A stretch of DNA of 64,000 nucleotides from Christensenella hongkongensis (GTDB lineage: Bacteria; Bacillota; Clostridia; Christensenellales; Christensenellaceae). The position numbers and the translations under genes are program-made. Shown one piece after another: positions 61,529-64,000 of this stretch. The first letter of the stretch is position 1. The number at the start of each line of letters is the position of its first letter. The DNA lies in contig NZ_LAYJ01000076.1 of assembly GCF_000981035.1 (NCBI RefSeq), forward strand, positions 37,821 through 101,820. The letters run 5' to 3'. The notes beneath the pieces were generated by a model that searched no databases, was not told the DNA's origin, and was given only the letters and a program-made list of their open reading frames with translations.

Positions 61529-61975
61529 TTAGTTATATTGTCTGACTTCGCAATAATTTCCGTCCGGATCCCTTACAAGCATAAATGTGAATCCTTCCGA
61601 ATGCGAAATTGGCTCCGAAACACTTTTCCCATCATATTGTGAAAGCTTTTGGTAAATTTCTCCAATATCGTCAACTGATACACTGAAATGTTTTACCCCT
61701 ACGTCATTGAAAGCAAAATCGCTCGGCCTCGCTGTGCTCGGCGCTTTGGGGGTGATATAATACAATAGCTCCATCGCCACCGAGCCGTCCTCGTTTTCCA
61801 GCATTACTATGTCCTGGCTCATACCTGGAAGGTTGAGCGTCTTCCTGCTGTCCTCATCATCCGCCCTAAATTTTGCAGCCACCTTAAAGCCAAGCAGGCC
61901 GCAGTAAAAATCAATAATTTTTTCTAAGTTTTCAGTTACAAGACCAATGTGGTTATACGTTACAACCTTTCTCAT
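61529..61975 (-). CDS. VOC-superfamily protein (second in the operon)
   Basis: This 148-residue VOC protein opens with YNHIGLVTENLEKIIDFYCG, where His9 is a likely metal ligand, has further candidates at His in GVKHFSVSV, and ends FMLVRDPDGNYCEVRQ with a Glu. It is similar in size and design to the protein at 57123. The ATG at 61975 follows GAGAGG, better than 61990. It lies directly downstream of the E3 gene. Confidence 0.83.
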   Translation of the reverse strand: MRKVVTYNHIGLVTENLEKIIDFYCGLLGFKVAAKFRADDEDSRKTLNLPGMSQDIVMLENEDGSVAMELLYYITPKAPSTARPSDFAFNDVGVKHFSVSVDDIGEIYQKLSQYDGKSVSEPISHSEGFTFMLVRDPDGNYCEVRQYN

Positions 61976-62013
61976 TTTTACACCTCTCATATTTTTTATT
62001 TAGTTTCTTTTTA

Positions 62014-63705
62014 TTACCTTAACTTATGGCAGCAAAGGCCTTCCACATCGTGTGCGGCTTCCATGATCATCTCGCTCACCGTCGGATGCGCGTGGATCGT
62101 ATCTGCAATCTCTTCCACCGTTGCCTCGGCCTTCATCGCAACCGCAATCTCGCCGATCATATCCGTCGCACGCGGCGCCACCATGCACGCCCCAAGGATT
62201 TCTCCCGTCTCGCTGTGCGTCACCAGCTTTACAAAGCCGTCTGTACAGTTCATGATCATGCTGCGGCCATTTCCCGCCGTCGCAAAGTTTCCTGTCTTCA
62301 CCGGCAGCCCCTGCGCCTTTGCCTGCGCCTCCGTCAGTCCTACGCTCGCAATCTCCGGGCTCGAATAAATACATGCCGGTACAATATCATATTTCATCGT
62401 TTCGTTTTTGCCATTTACATTCGCAGCCGCCACAAGCCCCTGCGCGCTCGCCACGTGCGCAAGCTGTATCTTTCCTGTGATGTCGCCGATCGCGTAGATC
62501 CCCGGCACGTTTGTACGCATCTGCCCGTCTACCTGCACAAAGCCCCGCTCGCTTGCGACTCCCGCCGCCTCAAGCCCAAGATCCTGTGTCACAGGCCGCC
62601 TGCCCACCGCGATCACTACGATCTCGCCGTCCGCTTCGCCCTGCTTGCCGTCTTCTTCAAAGACGCACTTAAGACCGTCCCTGATCTCCAGCACCTTCGC
62701 TCCCGTGTGGATTTCCACGCCTTTCTTTTCCAGCAGCTTCTTCATCGTCGCGCTTGCGTCCTCATCCATTTCATTGAGGATGCGCGGCAGCATTTCCACT
62801 ACCGTCACCTTTTTGCCAAATGCGCTTAAAAGCGTCGCAAACTCGATGCCGATCACACCTCCGCCAATGATCACCGCAGACTCCGGCAGCTTTGTAAGCT
62901 CCAGTACGCCATCCGAGTTCATCACGCCAGCCTTGTCCGCTCCCGGAATCGGCACGCGCGCCGGCTCCGAGCCCGTTGCCAGTATGATGTTTTTCGCGCT
63001 GTATTCCCTGTCTCCCACCTTGAAGGTGTTCTTTCCGGTCAATACCGCCTGTCCTTCCAAAAGCGTAATCTTACGCCCCTTCACAAGCCCCGCAATTCCC
63101 ATCCGCAGCTTCTTCACCACGCTGTTCTTACGCTCCGCTGTCTTTGCGTAATCCACTGCCATTTCCTTTACGTTAATGCCCAGCGTATCGCCTGATTCCT
63201 TCATTTCCTCATACAGCTCCGCTGTGTGCAGCAGCGCCTTTGTCGGGATACATCCCCTGTTCAGGCATGTCCCCCCAAGCTCCCGCTTTTCAACGAGCGC
63301 CGTCTTTTTGCCGTACTGTGCGCAGCGGATCGCGCTCACATATCCGCCCGGGCCGCCGCCGATCACCACTACGTCAAACTCTTCCATTCCGCCTGCCGCA
63401 GGCGTTTCCTGCGCCGCCGGAGCCGCTGCTCCGCCCGTTTCCCCGATGAGCGCCGAAATATCCTCGCCCGGCTCTCCAATCACCGCTATCAGCTCTGTGA
63501 TCGGCACCACTTCGCCTTCGCCCTTTACGATCTTAAGGAGCGTCCCGCTTGCCGGCGCGTCCATCGTGATCGTCAATTTATCTGTTTCCATCTCAAACAG
63601 CGGTTCGCCTTCCACGCACTTTCCGCCTTCCGGCACCAGCCATTTGATGATGGTTCCTTCCGTCATTTGCAGCCCCTGCTTGGGCATGATTACTTTCTCT
63701 GCCAT
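62014..63705 (-). CDS. lpdA: Dihydrolipoyl dehydrogenase (E3) with N-terminal lipoyl domain (second copy)
   Basis: This 563-residue E3 carries an N-terminal lipoyl domain (1-85, METDKLTITM with the modified Lys). A Pro/Ala linker and the E3 body follow: IGGGPGGYVSAIRC for FAD, redox cysteines in GGTCLNRGC, IGGGVIGIE for NAD, and the catalytic HPTVSE at the C-terminus. The architecture equals that of the E3 at 5424. The ATG at 63705 is favoured over a TTG at 63714 that touches the GAGG ribosome binding site. The E2 gene of the same complex lies upstream. GC content is higher here than in its downstream neighbours. Confidence 0.93.
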   Translation of the reverse strand: MAEKVIMPKQGLQMTEGTIIKWLVPEGGKCVEGEPLFEMETDKLTITMDAPASGTLLKIVKGEGEVVPITELIAVIGEPGEDISALIGETGGAAAPAAQETPAAGGMEEFDVVVIGGGPGGYVSAIRCAQYGKKTALVEKRELGGTCLNRGCIPTKALLHTAELYEEMKESGDTLGINVKEMAVDYAKTAERKNSVVKKLRMGIAGLVKGRKITLLEGQAVLTGKNTFKVGDREYSAKNIILATGSEPARVPIPGADKAGVMNSDGVLELTKLPESAVIIGGGVIGIEFATLLSAFGKKVTVVEMLPRILNEMDEDASATMKKLLEKKGVEIHTGAKVLEIRDGLKCVFEEDGKQGEADGEIVVIAVGRRPVTQDLGLEAAGVASERGFVQVDGQMRTNVPGIYAIGDITGKIQLAHVASAQGLVAAANVNGKNETMKYDIVPACIYSSPEIASVGLTEAQAKAQGLPVKTGNFATAGNGRSMIMNCTDGFVKLVTHSETGEILGACMVAPRATDMIGEIAVAMKAEATVEEIADTIHAHPTVSEMIMEAAHDVEGLCCHKLR

Positions 63706-63734
63706 TTTCGCCAATCCTCGTTTTCCTTTGTTTG

Positions 63735-63765
63735 TTATCCGGCTGCCCCCGGCAGCCGGATAACA
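63735..63765. other. Perfect intercistronic stem-loop between E2 and E3 genes
   Basis: GTTATCCGGCTGCC and GGCAGCCGGATAAC pair perfectly (14 bp) around a 3-nt loop. No T-run follows on the minus strand, so an RNA processing or stability role is more likely than termination. Confidence 0.65.
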
Positions 63766-63781
63766 GGAGTATTTGCTTGCT

Positions 63782-64000
63782 TTACAGCATCAATGTCGGT
63801 TCCTCTACATACTGCTTCACACGTCCCAGGAACTGTGCCGCCGGCGCGCCGTCCACGATCCTGTGGTCGTACGTCAGCGTCATCGACATGATCGGCCTGA
63901 TCACAATTTCATCACCGATTACCACCGGCGTTTTGGTGATCGCTCCCAGTGCCAGTATGCCCGATTCCGGCGTATTGATAATCGCCGTGAATTCGTCCAG
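63782..64000 (-). CDS. Dihydrolipoyl acyltransferase (E2), C-terminal part, cut by the window edge
   Basis: Only the last 72 residues are in the window. They contain the catalytic HxxxDG motif in LTYDHRIVDGAPAAQFLGRV and end in EEPTLML. The upstream strand TPESGILALGAITKTPVV is typical of E2 catalytic domains. It is the acyltransferase of the second lipoyl-dependent complex. Whether it carries its own lipoyl domain cannot be seen. Confidence 0.92.
   Translation of the reverse strand: MDEFTAIINTPESGILALGAITKTPVVIGDEIVIRPIMSMTLTYDHRIVDGAPAAQFLGRVKQYVEEPTLML

Noticed and set aside
1..64000. CRISPR arrays, rRNA genes, tRNA genes and bacterial microcompartment shell genes
   Set aside because: No regularly spaced repeats, rRNA-like sequence, foldable tRNA or shell-protein domains were seen anywhere in the window.

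Overview
The window looks like a chromosomal stretch of a strictly anaerobic, low-to-mid GC Gram-positive bacterium of the class Clostridia. The evidence is two glycyl radical enzymes, a radical SAM activase, ferredoxin-type clusters on several oxidoreductases, GGAGG-type ribosome binding sites, a sortase-like C-terminal anchor, and the Firmicutes gene order secG-rnr-smpB-ssrA. A family such as Christensenellaceae is possible, but that is a guess from gene content.

Layout. (1) 1-11384: a catabolic locus with a glycyl radical enzyme, a five-gene operon for an acetoin/2-oxoacid-type dehydrogenase complex (E1alpha, E1beta, E2, E3) plus an FGGY kinase, and two SorC-type regulators. Two divergent promoter regions with palindromes are visible. 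(2) 11406-13885: a VOC protein, a GRP-type sugar transporter, an SDR and a small orphan gene. (3) 13970-24074: one signalling operon encoding a REC/GGDEF/EAL protein, two giant PAS hybrid kinases and an Hpt protein. (4) 24507-30170: redox and stress genes (Ohr, a ferredoxin-type aldo/keto reductase, an iron alcohol dehydrogenase with LysR) and a small decaying operon with an acetyltransferase, a flavodoxin remnant and a lipoprotein. (5) 30254-36156: a large surface protein whose papain-like catalytic parts are in permuted order, an M13 peptidase remnant, and a DEAD-box helicase behind a leader terminator. (6) 36928-48050: a second glycyl radical enzyme locus with ROK kinase, activase, a DeoR regulator broken by one TAG codon, a ribose-type ABC importer and an AraC regulator. 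(7) 48223-51471: an accessory stretch beside the 3' end of ssrA, with a truncated QueH, a decayed IS200-type tnpA carrying a small nested insertion, a hemerythrin and an IbrA/IbrB-like pair. (8) 51627-56784: ssrA, smpB, rnr, secG, dusB and a membrane protein. (9) 57123-64000: a second catabolic operon with VOC proteins, a sugar isomerase-like TIM barrel, an Fe-S flavin oxidoreductase, a Gfo/Idh dehydrogenase and the E3 and E2 of a second lipoyl-dependent complex, cut by the window edge.

How the genes fit together. Both ends of the window pair unusual sugar or polyol chemistry with a lipoyl-dependent dehydrogenase complex. In both complexes the E3 subunit carries an N-terminal lipoyl domain, and in the complete one the E2 has none. 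The two glycyl radical loci each sit with a sugar kinase and sugar-responsive regulators, so polyol or deoxysugar dehydration is the likely theme. Substrates cannot be named from sequence alone.

Limits: all calls come from reading the sequence and translated proteins by eye. No database search or structure prediction was run. Start codons were chosen from ribosome binding sites where these were clear.
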